Positions 51,305 through 64,000 of a DNA stretch of 64,000 bases are shown in pieces (the stretch's first letter is position 1; each line of letters starts with the position of its first letter). The notes under the pieces were generated by a model. The model did not search any database. It had not been told where the DNA came from and was given only the letters and a program-made list of their open reading frames with translations. Origin of the DNA: Oxyruncus cristatus (taxonomy: Eukaryota; Chordata; Aves; Passeriformes; Cotingidae); the NCBI GenBank assembly GCA_013399855.1, contig VXAY01003150.1:2253821-2317820 (forward strand), in the 5' to 3' direction. Position numbers and translations under genes: made by a program.

Positions 51305-53784
51305 TAGGGGTTTTTTGTATCCTTGAAGGACTTGTCCAATTGAAGAGATCCATTTTTAAGAAAAGTTGTAATTAAATTTTTGGCAAATATGTGTCTAGCC
51401 TTCTGTTTACATCTATTTGAAAGCACATTGAAACTAACCAAAAAAAGTGGATTGTACCACTTAAAACAGTGATCCATGTAAAATCATGGCCTGTTGATGA
51501 AGAATAAAATTAAAAACTAGCAGAAGTGTAGATCAGCATCCCTGCAAAATCCCACAGAGGAGAGAGGGAAGTCCAGTGTTAACCACAGGAAAAGAAAATG
51601 CTGTACAATCTATAATAGATTAAACAATAAAAATGGATAGATACCTTCAGAAGTTATGACAAATATTTACAAAATATAATGGAGTCTACTTTATGAAAGC
51701 ATGCTTTCTTCTAATTGTCTCTTAGAATTCTGTTGCAGGATTGGTATAAATTCTAAGCACTACAGAACACTTTATAGTGGATGTTTTCTTCTTAAATTTC
51801 ATTTGACTCACAGGTTGCTACACATTCATACCGTGTTGTGTAAAACTGAATGTAGGAGATCGTCTATTTTGGATAGAAATTACAGACTTGCAAACCATTA
51901 CAGAGCTGCTTTAACACTGGTCATGCAACTAGTTTGAGTTCAGCAGAACTGTCTATAATAGGTGGTAAGTTAAATACGTGCAAAAGTTTGTGCAATATCA
52001 GCACCTGAGATTTTTAAGACACCTGCAGAGAGCCAGGTAATTTTACAAAGAGACCAGTAAGATCAGTCCCGTGAATACAGCTATAAATCTGTGGTGGTTT
52101 GCTATATGTCATATCACAGTAGCTTTGCTTAACCCCAAATACCTGCAATAACATTTCTGTTCTCCCAAATCCTGGTTTCACCCAAAACACAGGAACAATT
52201 TCTGAACTGTTCATTTTCTTTTTGATCTCCCCATCCACCTCCCTCATTCAGTGCACAAGGACATAGAGCTTATAGGAGTGACAGATGTGAAGTTTTCTTT
52301 AAAAGGAAGTTGTGTTCATTTTTTTATACTTTCAGAGAGGTGAGAATATTATTATTTCTTTAATAAATAACATTACATCAAAAATACACCTGACTTCTGT
52401 TACTGATCCCTTATGCTCATGGTAAGAGCATCATGAGGCCTCACTGGCTACTGATGCAAGGCCTGAGGGACACTGGTGGAAACTGGAGCATGAAAAGTGA
52501 ATTATTTCTCTATCACAATATACTGTTGATCCTTCTAGAACATTTTTGGTTGTTTTCTCTGTGCATGTGATATAGAAAATGGAAGCATGAAATGAAAATG
52601 CCCTGTTTGGAAAAGCTGAAGATTCTGTTTGATAAACAGAACTAAAGTATTTATAAGACTTGAACATTTCCTTTTTGGGTCAATGCCTTGTCGTTTTCTT
52701 CCCTTGGGCTAAAATCTCAGCGTATTTTCGGGCATTCAAATCATGGCCTGAACTCATGAAGAATGCAAGGATGAGTCTGATAGTGTGGGCATTCTGTTTG
52801 TTCTGTCTACCTGCCTTTCACACTCATGTCCTTGACTTTTGTCTGCTGGTTCTTCCAGTAGAAGACCAACACACATCAGGTGTTTTGCCCCCTCCCAGTC
52901 TTCCATGGGAGACTGAGATTAGTCCCTCAGAGACTGTTGAGGTTCACATGTCAGCCCTAATTCCCAGATTTGGTAATGTCATGAAATCAAAAAGAGCCAA
53001 ACTTGGTTTGTCATCATCCCTCCCTCCATCCTACTAGACCCTGAATTCTTCATGCTGTCCAAAACTTTTGGTGATGGCCATATCCAGATTGGAACATTCC
53101 AAGAGGAAAGACAGAAAACTATGTCAGTTACTAAAGACCTTTTATTCCCTGTGCATTTTTGGCTGCAGAACACACTGTGAGAAGGACACAGGGCTTCAAA
53201 TACCAAGGGCAGGTCAGAGCAAGGGAAGTTGTGTCCTCTGTTCTCTACACTAGCACAGTACTGTGGACTCCTGCTCCCTTCTGTGATGAGGTTAATCCCC
53301 CACTCCTACAGGAGCAGGAACTGAAACAGGCCCATACCTGTAGCTGCAATTTTATTTCAGAGCAGGATATAACGTAGTAACTGAACCATTAGAGGAGAAC
53401 TACATAGGACATCTATTAACGAATTCAAAGTACAGACCTCCTTCTCTGAAGTCATTCTAAAATGTCTAAAAATAGCAGTGAGATCCTCGACTGGGGAGCA
53501 TTGGCAATAGGTCCTTAGAAACAGTGGCAGCTGAGCACAGCTAGTCTGAGTGCCATGATCTGAATGTGTAGCTGTGGTGTGATTCCCAGCTCTGCAGTGA
53601 GCAGCCTGCAGGGAGATGGCCTTATTACAGGCATTGTATCTCCATGAAACTAGACTGGTACTTACTGAATGTAAACAAGTGCGTAACGTGAACAGCACAC
53701 CATCTGTATAACTGAAGATTGCACAGAACACTTAGAAAGTTACATTCTTTTTAATGGTGCTCTTACTGTAGTGAAACTGAAGTG

Positions 53785-53827
53785 ATCAGTTTCCCAGAAT
53801 TTACAAATCAGCTTCCCAAAATTTCCA
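53785..53827 (+). repeat. Imperfect tandem duplication, 22-bp period
   Basis: ATCAGTTTCCCAGAATTTAC is followed 22 bases later by ATCAGCTTCCCAAAATTTCC. Three mismatches in 20 bases suggest an older duplication. Confidence 0.8.
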
Positions 53828-55999
53828 GACAACACACAGAGATTTGTTGTCATTTATAGACATTAAATTATGAACATTGTATTACAACCAAATCATCTTA
53901 CCCATACGAGCTTTATTTCACTAGCTTCCCTCAGTTAGAAGCCCTTTTACAGTCATATTACGGGGCAGATGAAGCGTCCATCCTTCCTGCCTGCTTTCCA
54001 GGCCATCTGTCAGTTGTGATCAGAAGTGCCGCACACTACCCAGCACAAAACTCGACCTGATGCCTCCTAACCGGGAAAGCAGGAGGCAGGAAGTTCCAGC
54101 TGAGGTTCACAGTTCCAAAGTCCGCAACCTTCTAATATTTTCAAGGTTTCATGTGTTTTACATAGGTCAACACATGGTCTGCTTCTCCTGAAAGTTCACT
54201 GGCAGTTTAGTTACATGGCAAGCTCCAGGGTTAGGAGAGAGAGAAAAGGACATTTATGTAAAATAGCTGTTCTAGTTGTAATTTTTATAGCACAGACATT
54301 TTAGTAAAATCTCGCCAGGGATCAGATTCTCAGCTGTGAGAAACACACGGGGTTCCCTTCAAGTCACTGAAACAGTTAATTTACATCAGGTGAGGATCTG
54401 ACCTAAATTTGTTTCAACTCTGATGTACCAGTGCATGAGCTGCATTACTCTCACATATGGAATCCTATCACTGCTGTATCATAGATGTAATTAAAAACCT
54501 GCCATAACAAATGTGCACTATGCCCTACCAAGCTCTTGTGCTGACAAACTGCCAGAGGGGAAGAGTTTGATCTTTTACTCAATGTGGCTTGCCTCTGGTC
54601 CTAGAAGTTTTATCAAAGGACTTGAGAGAAGCAAGCCATGATGGAGCAGTAGGGAGAGGCAGCTTCAAGTAATCGGCTGCCAGGCTATCCGGCCTTCCCG
54701 GTACGACTTGCACACTGCTATAGCACCACGCAAGAGATAGGCAGAACAAAACACTGAGCACAGTTTGTTTTATGGTGATAGCAGCTCCTTTCTACTAAGA
54801 ATGTGAGTAGCAGAGTTCTGCACCAGCTGGTACTTCTGGGTGGTCTTCAAGGCTAACTTCAAATACTGGTCCGTGCAGTGAAACAGCATGGAAGTGTCAG
54901 AGACATAAGTAACTCTGGGAAGGTCCTTATCAGCAGACAAGCCTCCATTTTTTGACCAGCTACGCACTGAGAAGGAACGTAACGAGCCACCACTCCTGCC
55001 TAAGAATCCTAAGGCAAGGATGCATATAAAAAAAAACCCCGTATGCAGGGTGTTTCTTTGAATAAATCAGTTCTCAAACTGAGAGCCAAATAACAATGAT
55101 CAAATGCTAATAAGGATCTTCATCTACGTCCCAAATGTATTAATCTCCCCCACAAAAACATAGCTGATAAAAGCATGCTGGACTTGAGTGGTGGCAGGCC
55201 AGAGGATGATCACAGGAATTGTTTACATCTATGAAACCTCCAATTCATTTATTCAGGGGGTTTTTGTCTGTATTCCTATAAAAGTTTTCAGTATATATTT
55301 CTTAATATCACCACTCACAATAAATTCCTATATGACCATTATTCATATTATTTAATGAACAAAGCTGAAACCAACCTAATCAGAATATGTATAAAAGGAC
55401 CCTTGATGTTAACATGCAGAACATCACTATTCCCAAATGGCTACTTTAGCAAAATTGTAAGAAATTATTTTGCCTAAGGACTATATCCAGAGTCCCCGGG
55501 TATCAATGGGAATATTTTTGTGATTCACTAGCATTGACATCAGACCATAAATGAGCAGCATATTTTATTAAACATATCAGTTATTTACAGCAGGCAGAAA
55601 GCCTTTCTTCTGTGGCATGGAACTAATGTATTGTTTCAAAGGCACAGGGAAGAAGACGGATGTCTCATTGTTTAGAAAATCTGTAAAGCTTCAAATCAAT
55701 GGTGAAGTTTTCTACTCATTTTACTTGTGAGTAGAATCATTAGAAAACGTCACTGCTTTAAATAGTCACAAGATCAAACATTATATTGGGAATGGATATC
55801 TGAAGTGATACTAAAGACAAAATGCTTTCATTCAAAGATGTGTAAAATCTGACATTTTTAGCACTTCTTTTGCTAATTCAATTTTAAAATAAATGTTATT
55901 TTCGATAATCCTGCTTTAATTTTAATAACACTATTTTTTTACATAATGGAAGAACTTTACAAGTATCCAGATATCTTTCTGCACTAAAGGCTAAGACAG

Positions 56000-56014
56000 A
56001 AAAAAAAAAAAAAA
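56000..56014. repeat. Poly(A) run
   Basis: Fifteen consecutive A in AT-rich DNA, with nothing recognisable next to it. Confidence 0.9.
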
Positions 56015-56739
56015 TCACCTGGGAATGTTACAATCCAAAGACCTAAATATATCTATGACATATTCCAGCTGTATACAAACTGCACTTAATCCTGTGCGGA
56101 GAACTTGGCATTCAAACCAACAGCCCTAATAAACAGAACTACATGTTTTCATTTGCTATTAGTGCCCTTCACTTTTGTCTGCTGAGGGAAAGGTTCATTC
56201 GAAGACAAAGCCTTTGCTGGGTAGAATAGCAGAGCACACTCTGTCAGCGTTATCAGTGTCTTTCAATGTGGAACATATTTAACTTGACACAGGAGCAAAA
56301 AGAAAAATAGAAATAGGACTTGTGAACTCAAGTAAAAATGTATTGAGCTCTATTATATCTCTTGGGAACAGAGAAGCAGAGGAGAGGCAGTGGCACCGTC
56401 AGTATCCCACATCATGGAGGAAAAAATACTTTTGTTAAAATACACTGATGGAAAGCCTGGATTTTCAGAGGAACCAGAGCTCGCATCCAGACCCTGAACA
56501 CAGCAGAACCCAACAACAACCATACCAGCACTGTGGCTGGCAGGAGAGAGCAAGTCTCTTGCTTGACAGCTAAACTCCAGTTTTCCTCTGAGACCCACAG
56601 TGTGCTCTGATTCCTCAATGGCAGTTGTACGGTGGCATCAGAGCAGCCTCCCAAACTTCTGTGGTATTTCTAACACTTTCTGTGTTCAAACCTTCTCCCT
56701 GAAGCAGTCACATCTTTTTTATTCGCACACTGATCGCAA

Positions 56740-57240
56740 AAGCAACTCCTGGGGCTCAGAACTGTAGATTTCTGAAGAGCACCAAGAAGCAGTTAGAGCA
56801 GAGTTGCTCCAGGAGGGAGGGTAACCCAGGAGTCCCAGGCGAGCACAGGACAGCCCTGGCAGCTAAGCCAGGTCTGAGAACAGAGCTCATGACAGCCCCC
56901 TGACAGGCATAGGGACGTGGGGAGCCAGGTCCAGAGTCCTGGCAGCAGGGAACAAGGACAGAAAACTTGGGACACCAGCTACAGTTTAGGTCTAAGGTCC
57001 TTCCAAGAGACAAGGCTGCAACATAGATCCCAGGGCAGCACAGGGGATAAAACAGAACCAAAGTGAACCGGACACAGCTGCAACAAGGGTCAGAACACAA
57101 CCGAACCTCTCAGCTTGAGTTTAAAGGAAGTTCTCAGGAGAGGGAGGGGCAGGAGCTGAGGCAGGTGAGGGCAATTAAAGCCAATTAGTGCAGTCACAGC
57201 CCCAACCAAGGCTAATAAAAAGCGTGTCTTGTCTTAGGAA
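56740..57240. other. GC-rich island of unknown origin
   Basis: About 500 bp stands out by purine-rich, GC-rich composition on the plus strand (repeated CAGG, CAGGGA and GGAG blocks). It ends in CAATTAAAGCCAATTAGTGC, then CCAACC and AATAAAAAGC. The right end thus has CCAAT-like and TATA-like or polyadenylation-like motifs in the order found in LTRs or small promoters. CpG is scarce. A minus-strand frame of 114 codons is open but unrecognised. Possible sources are a degraded LTR element, a lineage-specific repeat, or a promoter or exon of a noncoding RNA. Confidence 0.4.
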
Positions 57241-58714
57241 CAGGTTTAGTTCCTACTGTGGCTACCTGAGAGGATTTCGGCTGATAAGAACTGTTTAGCT
57301 TACAATGAATTTGCTAAAGGTCTAGGGTGAAGTTCTGATTTTTGCACCTGGTCGTGTTTATGTATCAGAATATTTTTTCCTTGTTCAACTGAAGAAATGT
57401 AGAAATAACGTTCTTCTCATCATTCATTATTTGTTCATAATTCTCTTATGGCGGAAACAACAATAATAAGCATTAGAGGTTGCTTTCCAGGTATGTAGTT
57501 ATTTTCTTATTGTGTTTATATCTGTAGTACAGTAGCAAAATTCTATTTGGTCACAACACTTTTTTTGAAAAAGAAAAAATAGTATTTTGCAGGTAATGTG
57601 GGAGATTTGCGTCTTTCACTGTAAACTGAGGTCCTAGATTTCAGAACACCTGAAACAAAAGAGGCTGTCATATCACTGTATCTATCTAAAGCAGGTAATT
57701 GTTACTTATGTGATGTCAAAAAAACCAAATTTCAGATAGACTGAGTCCTGAAGAAACGTGGAAATTAATTTATAACAACTTAAAATGGTCATTGTAGTAT
57801 TTCTACCAAAGAAGTCAACCCTTCAGTTTGACACCAATGCTCCTGCCACTCCACAAAGTTAAAATGAAAGGTTAATGCAACTTTTTGAACCAGTGATAAA
57901 TAGAGTTAAGTTCTATAAGCGCAGCAAGAAATAGCTGCTGTTCCTTCCAGCTCCTTCTCTCTTATGCCACAGGAGCAGGAAGAGAACTGGTGATTGTAGG
58001 CCCGGCCAAGGGATGAGAGGCAGCAAGAACCTAAGAGCTGCTTTTGAGGGTTGCAGTGAATGACTTCTAATTTAGCACACCTTAAAATGAATTAATTCAG
58101 TTTACAAGGTTCTAAGAGCAATACCTTAGTGAAATAAGTATCTGTTCTTATATGTGGTTTTTACCCATTTTTAAGGCAAGAAGGTATTTGAATGAATCTC
58201 TGAGACTTCTTGTTGGCACAGGGTTCTGTCCCCCATATCTAGGAATCATCTGTGTCCAGAGGACTAAACCCTTTCCCAATCAGTTCCTTCACACAGTGTG
58301 AACCTGCTGCTGCTTTTATAATGCTGAATTCCTGACACTGAATGTGCTGTACAAAGGGACAGATAGACATAAGCAAAAATGTGGTCTGAGAGATGCTGAA
58401 CAGTTTGTGATCTCCTGTAGTCACAGATATAACTTCACCAAGCAGTCTCAAGGTTCTGGGTGTCTGTCTCTATTTTCTGAGGGAAGGGCAATTAAAATAA
58501 AGGAAGAAAAGCTGTTTGGGTTGGGTACCCTGCCAGTGAGGTCTGTGATTTTTTTTTTGGCCCCCTCTCTGTAACAGCTTAACAAGGGGTTCTAATACAG
58601 TACCACCAACTGCTGAATTCATGCTAAGCCTGTGATTTATTTTAACCTTTTTTTTTCCCTCTTTAAAGTGGAGCTTACTGGCCCTACATTAAAATAGAAT
58701 TAGTGATTCTGTAC

Positions 58715-58777
58715 TAATATAGAATATATTAATATAGAATTAATATAGAATATATTAATAAAGAATTAATATAGAAT
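58715..58777 (+). repeat. Tandem repeat, 26-bp unit x2.4
   Basis: Two 26-bp units (58,715-58,740 and 58,741-58,766) differ by a single base (AATATAGAAT versus AATAAAGAAT at their ends). A partial third unit follows to 58,777. Each unit contains TAATATAGAATATATTAATA, itself built of two half-units. Confidence 0.92.
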
Positions 58778-59599
58778 TGGTAATCTTAGTACTCACAACT
58801 TCATGACGAAAAACAAAAGCTTCAAGCAGTGGAAAACTGCGTCTTAAGAAACAAGGAAAGCCAGTTCCTCCCAAATGTATCATGACAGTTTTGAGAGTGA
58901 AGGTTATCAAGGCTAGATTGGTTTCTTCAGTCCCGGGGACGAACAGCGTGTTTCTGCTATTTCAGAAGCTTGTGTTTCTGAAACCACATGATCCATTTTT
59001 ATCTCTTAATGTAGGTATGGTCTGACCTTATGAAATTCCAATTGCAACCACATGAATAATGTTTAGATAGGTCCTTTGTTATGGAGTTTTTTTTTATCTG
59101 AAATTATGTGCAGCATAAAGATTACATGTCTGATTAGTGAAAATCACATAAGACTACACTTGATTTCTGCTTTTATTTCTAAAAGCACAAATAATAAAAC
59201 TATTATTATACAAGTATTGTAACAGTTGCTATATAAATATTATGACAATTTCTAATGCATTCTGCTCGTATTTATTTTTAAGATTTTTATGACTGCTGTT
59301 TCATACTTGGTCCTATATTAATATTTCAGGGAGAAAGTTACAAGCAGTTAAGCATTAGGTTAATTTTAAGTGCAAAATATTCTTCCTGAGGCCATGTTTG
59401 ATTTAATTAAAATAAAAATTAGGGACAGGAGTGTGTGCTGGCTTGGAACCTAAATTTCCTGAGCTTGATTAAAATAAAGTATCTCCCACTGATATTTTAA
59501 AGATTTGAACTAAAGAATAGCATTCCCTGTTTCTGTGGTGTAAGGCCACCCCTCTCCAGATGGTAGAACCTGCAAATCTTCTAAGTTTGTGTAGTTTTG

Positions 59600-60130
59600 T
59601 TGTATTCAGTGGACGAGGCTGTGTGTGAGCTGCGGCTTCATCAGGCACAGCACTAATGGGAACGGCTCTCTCTGGATTTCTGGCCTTGCTGGCACGTCCT
59701 GCAGTTCTGGTCCCCTGCGAGGCACTGTAGTTATGTTCCTTTTGGGCGCTTTGAAAATCGCTTTGCAAGTTGCCTTTCAACAAAAGGAAGTATTTGTTAA
59801 CATGTTGTGTTTGCAAGCAGCATTTAAGCATTTTTATCATCTACTCGGAAAGCTGTAAACAGCATTTAGTGAAAAGGAAATCTTTGCAAGTTGGGACATC
59901 GGCAAATGAAAAGTGACAAAACTCAATGGAAACGTTGTAGCGTTTCTGAATCTGGTTCCTGTCAGAGGCTTAGCAATTTGCACGCTTGAAATGTAAAAAA
60001 CAAACAGAAAAAAACCCTCAAGTTTGTTCTTACTTGATTGTCAAATAAGAGCAGTTGTCGTTTGACTGTTTTCAGGCGCGCTTGTGAGCAGCACGTTTTG
60101 TGCGTGGCTCCAGGGCTGAGGGAGCAAACT
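59600..60130. promoter_or_regulatory. CpG-retaining stretch, possible regulatory element
   Basis: By eye I count about 17 CpGs in some 530 bp, clearly more than in neighbouring DNA, including GGGCGCTTTGAAAATCGC, AACGTTGTAGCG and AGGCGCGCTTG. GC content is not high enough for a classical CpG island. Retained CpGs can mean constraint or germline hypomethylation, as at enhancers or weak promoters. No transcript start, TATA box or coding exon is recognised. Confidence 0.28.
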
Positions 60131-62529
60131 GTGTCTTACTTCAGGTGCTGTTTGCTGAGTGAAGGTGAAGGGATTTACTGTGTTTTACTGTGCTGATGTC
60201 TGTAAGTGATGTACGCATAGAGTAACAATTAGCAGTGGCCAGAGAAGTGTTGACACCAATTCCTAGAGGAGAGGATTTACTCTTCGTGCTGATCTGTCAG
60301 TAAACAATGCTAAACTTGACCAAGAAACAACAAGTTTTTAGTCTGTAAGTCCTTTAGTTCGTGAATGTTGATGAATTTTACTTTCCATCTGGCCCAGGTC
60401 CTGGGGGCTTTATGCTTATGCCTGCTGATAAAGCCAGGTGGTCAAGTTTTGGGAGCTGTCTGTCACTTCTTCAGAAATGGGATGTGGCTGTAAGTGGAGA
60501 GAAAAATAGAGAAACAAAAGGGGTGGGCAGGGGAGCAGAATTCCTCTCATTCCCAGCCTCTTCTCCTGTTCAAGCTCAGCAACACCTGGATGTTCCCTCA
60601 GTAATGGCTGCTCTGGGGATTCCATGGAGGCTGCTGTGAGAAGCAAGAGTCTTTCATCAAGCAGTATCTTGAGAGTGCTTGGTGAATGCGCTGCAGCCTT
60701 TCCCTTGCTTTCTGAGATGCTTGTGGTGATTGAGCTGCTGTGCCTAGAAAGTGCTGTTTGCTGGGCTTTGTCCGAGAACCTTCCTCTGAAATGATCCAAT
60801 CACCTTGTCAGGAAAGGATGTTCATATAATGCGTGTAGTTGCTGGCTATGTGGTGGTATTAGCCTGGTGTTTGTAATAATTTCAAGTCACATTTCTCACA
60901 GCTTGCTAAATGCATTAGCTCATTTTTGTACCATGTGAGTCCCTGTCTTGCAGTTTCTGCTTAATTGAGATGAATTGTGTAGGACAGAAGGCACCTCGTG
61001 CTCTTTGTCCTAAAATGTGCATCTAAAACTTAAACCTGGAATGTTTCCTTACAGAACACAGACCCTTTGGGCTTGTAGTAACTTTTGGCTGCTCTTATCA
61101 GGATTGACTTTAGTGACATTTGCATCACCTTGGAGGGGAAAAAAAAACCCCTAACAGTCATTCTTAAATACAGGAGTAAGATGTCAGAGGGCATTTAACA
61201 AAATGCAACTTCAGTGTTGATTAGGATATAAATTTTACTTAGGTCTTTGTGGTCAGTGAATCCATGTTTCAGCAAAGGAAATTTTGCCAGAGCAAATTGG
61301 GTCAAAACTATTGTTCTGGTTTGAAGACGATGTAAATGTAATGGAGAAGTTTAGCTGGTACTTGACTATTTCGGTGTCAATCCAGTGAACAGGTGGCTAT
61401 TTACAAAAGTGTTTACTAAAGAGGTACTTAGGATAATATTTACTAACTAAGAGCAGTGGAGAGAGAAAGCAACCAAATGTTTTGGTTACTCTGGAATTCA
61501 TCCCTTGTCAGCATGGGAGGGCAGTGGGCTCGGGGAGAGCAGCTTATTTTCTTTGCCTTACTCACTTTCCTTCTTCAGCTTCTCCCAGGGAACAACTGGT
61601 ATCTTTTACACTGATTGTCAGGAGCAGATCCTTTGCTAATCAGCAGTAGTGGAAAGCAGATGATCATTCTGACTCGATAAATTCTCACTAACTCTTCATT
61701 GAGGGCTGAATTCATGGCATACTATTTACATATTGCGATTCCTTGGCAGTTTATTGGCAGTTATTTTCCTTTTCATGGTGACTTCTGTAAAAATTTCCAG
61801 GTGTTGCAGAAATATTGGCAGTACTTATCAATGTTCTGTGACAATCATCTTAAGCATCTGAATTTTCCCAAGCTTTAGGTATTGCCCCATGATTTTGTAA
61901 CGCTTATTAAGTGATTGAACTGAATTTGTATCTCTCTCTGCTTGCTTCTGTTCAGTGGGAGAAGTGATTGATGGATTGTACATTTTGCATAGTACCAGCT
62001 GCTGGCCATTGTCCTTAATTCTGTCTAGTTTTGAAAGGACATTTAAATATTTCCCTATTTTAAGGTTTGCATTATTTTTCTTCCTTGATAAATAGGAATC
62101 ATAGATTCCAGATATCTTAATATTTCAGATATCTTGTTTACTAATTTCAATCCTGAAAAAATTTGTTATTTTAACGTCTTGTTAACTCTTCAATATTGCA
62201 CCCATCTTTAGAAACTTCAGTGTGTCTGTACAGAGCCCGACAAATGCTGGGAAGTTTAACTTTCAGCTTGAAAAGTTTAGGAGCTTATTAGGCACTGCTA
62301 CATTCAGCAGAGCCCGTCCATTGCTCTCTTTAGCAACTGAATCAAGTCCATAGTTTGTGTTTTCACTTCCTCTGAACCTAAAGGGCTTTCATATCTTGGT
62401 CATGTGTGGGATTGAACTGATTATTTGCAAGTTTACAACTTTATAGGCTGTTGTATTGCTTACAGTTAACTTTATTCCCCTGATAAGAAAGGTGAAAAAT
62501 GTCATAAATATATGGGGAATATACAAGTT

Positions 62530-62880
62530 AAAATTTTACATTTAATTAGGTGTTCAACCTGCTACTGGGACCAATTAAAAAGAGAGATAATTTAATTAAA
62601 GCCTATAGGTTGAGGGTACCATAAAGATGTACTCAGAATAGAGCTCTGGAAACTGCTGAAGAGTTGTCAAACACTAGAGCAGGGTAGGAATGTTTTGCTC
62701 TCAATTAGTCCGTGTAATTGGCTGGTGTCGGAGGAATACTGTAAAACAGACTTGCAATGTGACACCCGTGAATGGGGAGATCTACCTTCAGCCTTAGACA
62801 CTAATTGAGGTCAAACAATGTAACTGGGAAGCTCATTTTGGACCTAAGAGCAGTGTTAATTAGATTTCTTAACACAGATC
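62530..62880. promoter_or_regulatory. TAAT-rich stretch, possible conserved element
   Basis: Homeodomain-type cores cluster here: GACCAATTAAAAAG, TTTAATTAAAGC, CAATTAGTCCGTGTAATTGG, ACTAATTGAGG and GTTAATTAGA. They are separated by complex sequence with a few CpGs. Such clusters are common in developmental enhancers but also arise in AT-rich DNA. Confidence 0.25.
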
Positions 62881-64000
62881 CTACCTGCATTTTATATATA
62901 AACTTCTCTGGCTAGATTACAGATTCCCTGGAAAAAAATAAATGAGGTATAATAGCCTCTTTTTTTTAAGGGATGAGAGTTGGTGAATACAAACCCAAAA
63001 AGAGTCTGGTTTACAAAACCTGTGTGCGAACTGCTGGTTGCCCAGTTATTCTTGGCATGGGCTTGATTTCAGTTTAGTATTTAGGGAAAACAAAGGAACA
63101 AAAAGCACTGTGTGGAATGACGATGTGCAGTTTCGAGTGTGGCTACATGTTGTCCAATGTACTTACGGAGCAATGCGATGGTGTTTTTAAGAGGATGTCT
63201 AAGTAATCAAGCATAGCATGAAATATTGTGATCTGCATTTGGCAGCGAACTCAACACTTCGCAAGCCTGATTAGAAAATGAACAGGTTCATGCACGTAGG
63301 GAGTTATAAAATAAACATTGTAAACTACTGGTGTACATAACTGTAGTTTGAATAGGAACAAAGTAAAGTCCACTGTAAATTTTAAAAGTTTATTATCTTC
63401 CATAGTTGCCATGTTTTTAATTTCATATTTGTACAGGAATGGTAACAATATAAATGCCTGCAGTGCTTGTTGGAGGAACAGGAGGTTTCAAGATTGGCAT
63501 TTCATTCTGTTAATGTCTGAATTAACACACCGTTAACATTAGAAGGGCAAAACTGGTTTGGAAGGAGACTCCTTAGAAGACCAGGACAAAAAGGAGAGAC
63601 TGCTAGCAAATCTGAAACATGCTGTTAGGTTTTGGACCTTTCAAAGACATGTATTTTGAGATAAATGTGCAATAAAGCCTGTGTTTAATCTAGGAAGAGG
63701 AGCAGTATTCTACTGGTAAAAAGAAGAAGGAAAATAAATTGCATCATCTATAACCTTTGCAGTCATAGGCTCAGTGAACAGAACATCAAAACCAAATGTA
63801 AGGAAAACAAGCCTCTGTGTTCAATTTACCTAGTGATATCCGGCCTTACAAGAAGATTTAAGTACGTTCATTCTTTCAGCTACAGTGTGAAAAAATCAGT
63901 ACTGAGCTCAGTCTTCAATGGATGAATATATCTAGGGGGAAAATTGCTCGAAGCTAGATCCAAGGTCTGTCAAAATGACTGGAAATAGTTCCAGAGGCTC

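Larger units (their letters stand above)
42841..56739. other. Long noncoding stretch
   Basis: About 13.9 kb with no convincing gene. Simple repeats, short duplications and near-palindromes are listed separately. Several openings (46,961-47,218 plus; 48,721-49,005 minus; 52,660-53,037 plus; 53,357-53,731 minus) were read and show no recognisable protein. The segment 47,740-47,900 has several ATTA/TAAT cores and may be regulatory, without further support. Confidence 0.6.
57241..64000. other. Noncoding stretch to window end
   Basis: AT-rich DNA with no convincing exon. Notable contents are a 26-bp tandem repeat at 58,715, a CpG-enriched stretch at 59,600-60,130 and a TAAT-rich stretch at 62,530-62,880. 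Openings at 59,469-59,840 (minus), 60,361-60,639 (plus) and 60,416-60,799 (minus) carry no recognised domain. Confidence 0.6.

Noticed and set aside
53560..53620. GATTCCCAGCTCTGCAGTGA, resembling the MIR box before the core
   Set aside because: The following TGACCTTGGGCAAG core is absent, so the similarity is probably chance.
1..64000. tRNA, snRNA, rRNA, CRISPR or operon structures
   Set aside because: No tRNA A/B box pair, snRNA signature or regularly spaced repeat array was seen; the sequence is vertebrate-like.

Overview
The window looks like noncoding DNA from a bird. Two segments match 3' ends of the avian CR1 LINE family (42,700-42,840 on the minus strand; 37,330-37,487 on the plus strand), and a third fragment at 8,880-8,922 is more worn. 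There are a few very old MIR-like SINE remnants. I recognise no mammalian Alu or L1, no bacterial gene organisation, no rRNA or tRNA, and no CRISPR array. The base composition is AT-rich with scarce CpG, as expected for a long intron or gene desert.

No complete gene can be read. Nearly all open frames of 60-136 codons look like chance: atypical composition, no recognisable domain, and often overlapping frames on both strands. The best coding candidate is a 166-bp minus-strand segment, 17,807-17,972. It has an acceptor-like edge, a GTAAGA donor, 55 open codons and a plausible charged protein sequence. Weaker minus-strand candidates lie at 10,145-10,349 (very good pyrimidine tract before its AG), 35,655-35,742 and 36,423-36,645. 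If even some are real, the window is largely intronic sequence of one minus-strand gene that I could not identify. All four happen to read phase 2 to phase 0, so they cannot be directly adjacent exons of one transcript; extra exons would be needed, or some are false.

Layout: 1-6.3 kb, AT-rich noncoding; 6.3-6.9 kb, GC-rich island of unknown origin; 6.9-17.8 kb, noncoding with a CR1 scrap, candidate exon and several short tandem duplications; 17.8-35.6 kb, best exon candidate, a TA/TG microsatellite, two MIR-like remnants, a perfect 20-bp palindrome and three stretches that look like conserved noncoding elements; 35.6-37.5 kb, two weak exon candidates and a CR1; 37.5-56.7 kb, noncoding with CR1 and SINE remnants; 56.7-57.2 kb, second GC-rich island; 57.2-64 kb, noncoding with a 26-bp tandem repeat, a CpG-enriched stretch and a TAAT-rich stretch near 62.5-62.9 kb.

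I found no convincing new system. The observations most worth testing are the exon candidates and the putative regulatory stretches. Family assignments rest on remembered consensus sequences, not on searches.
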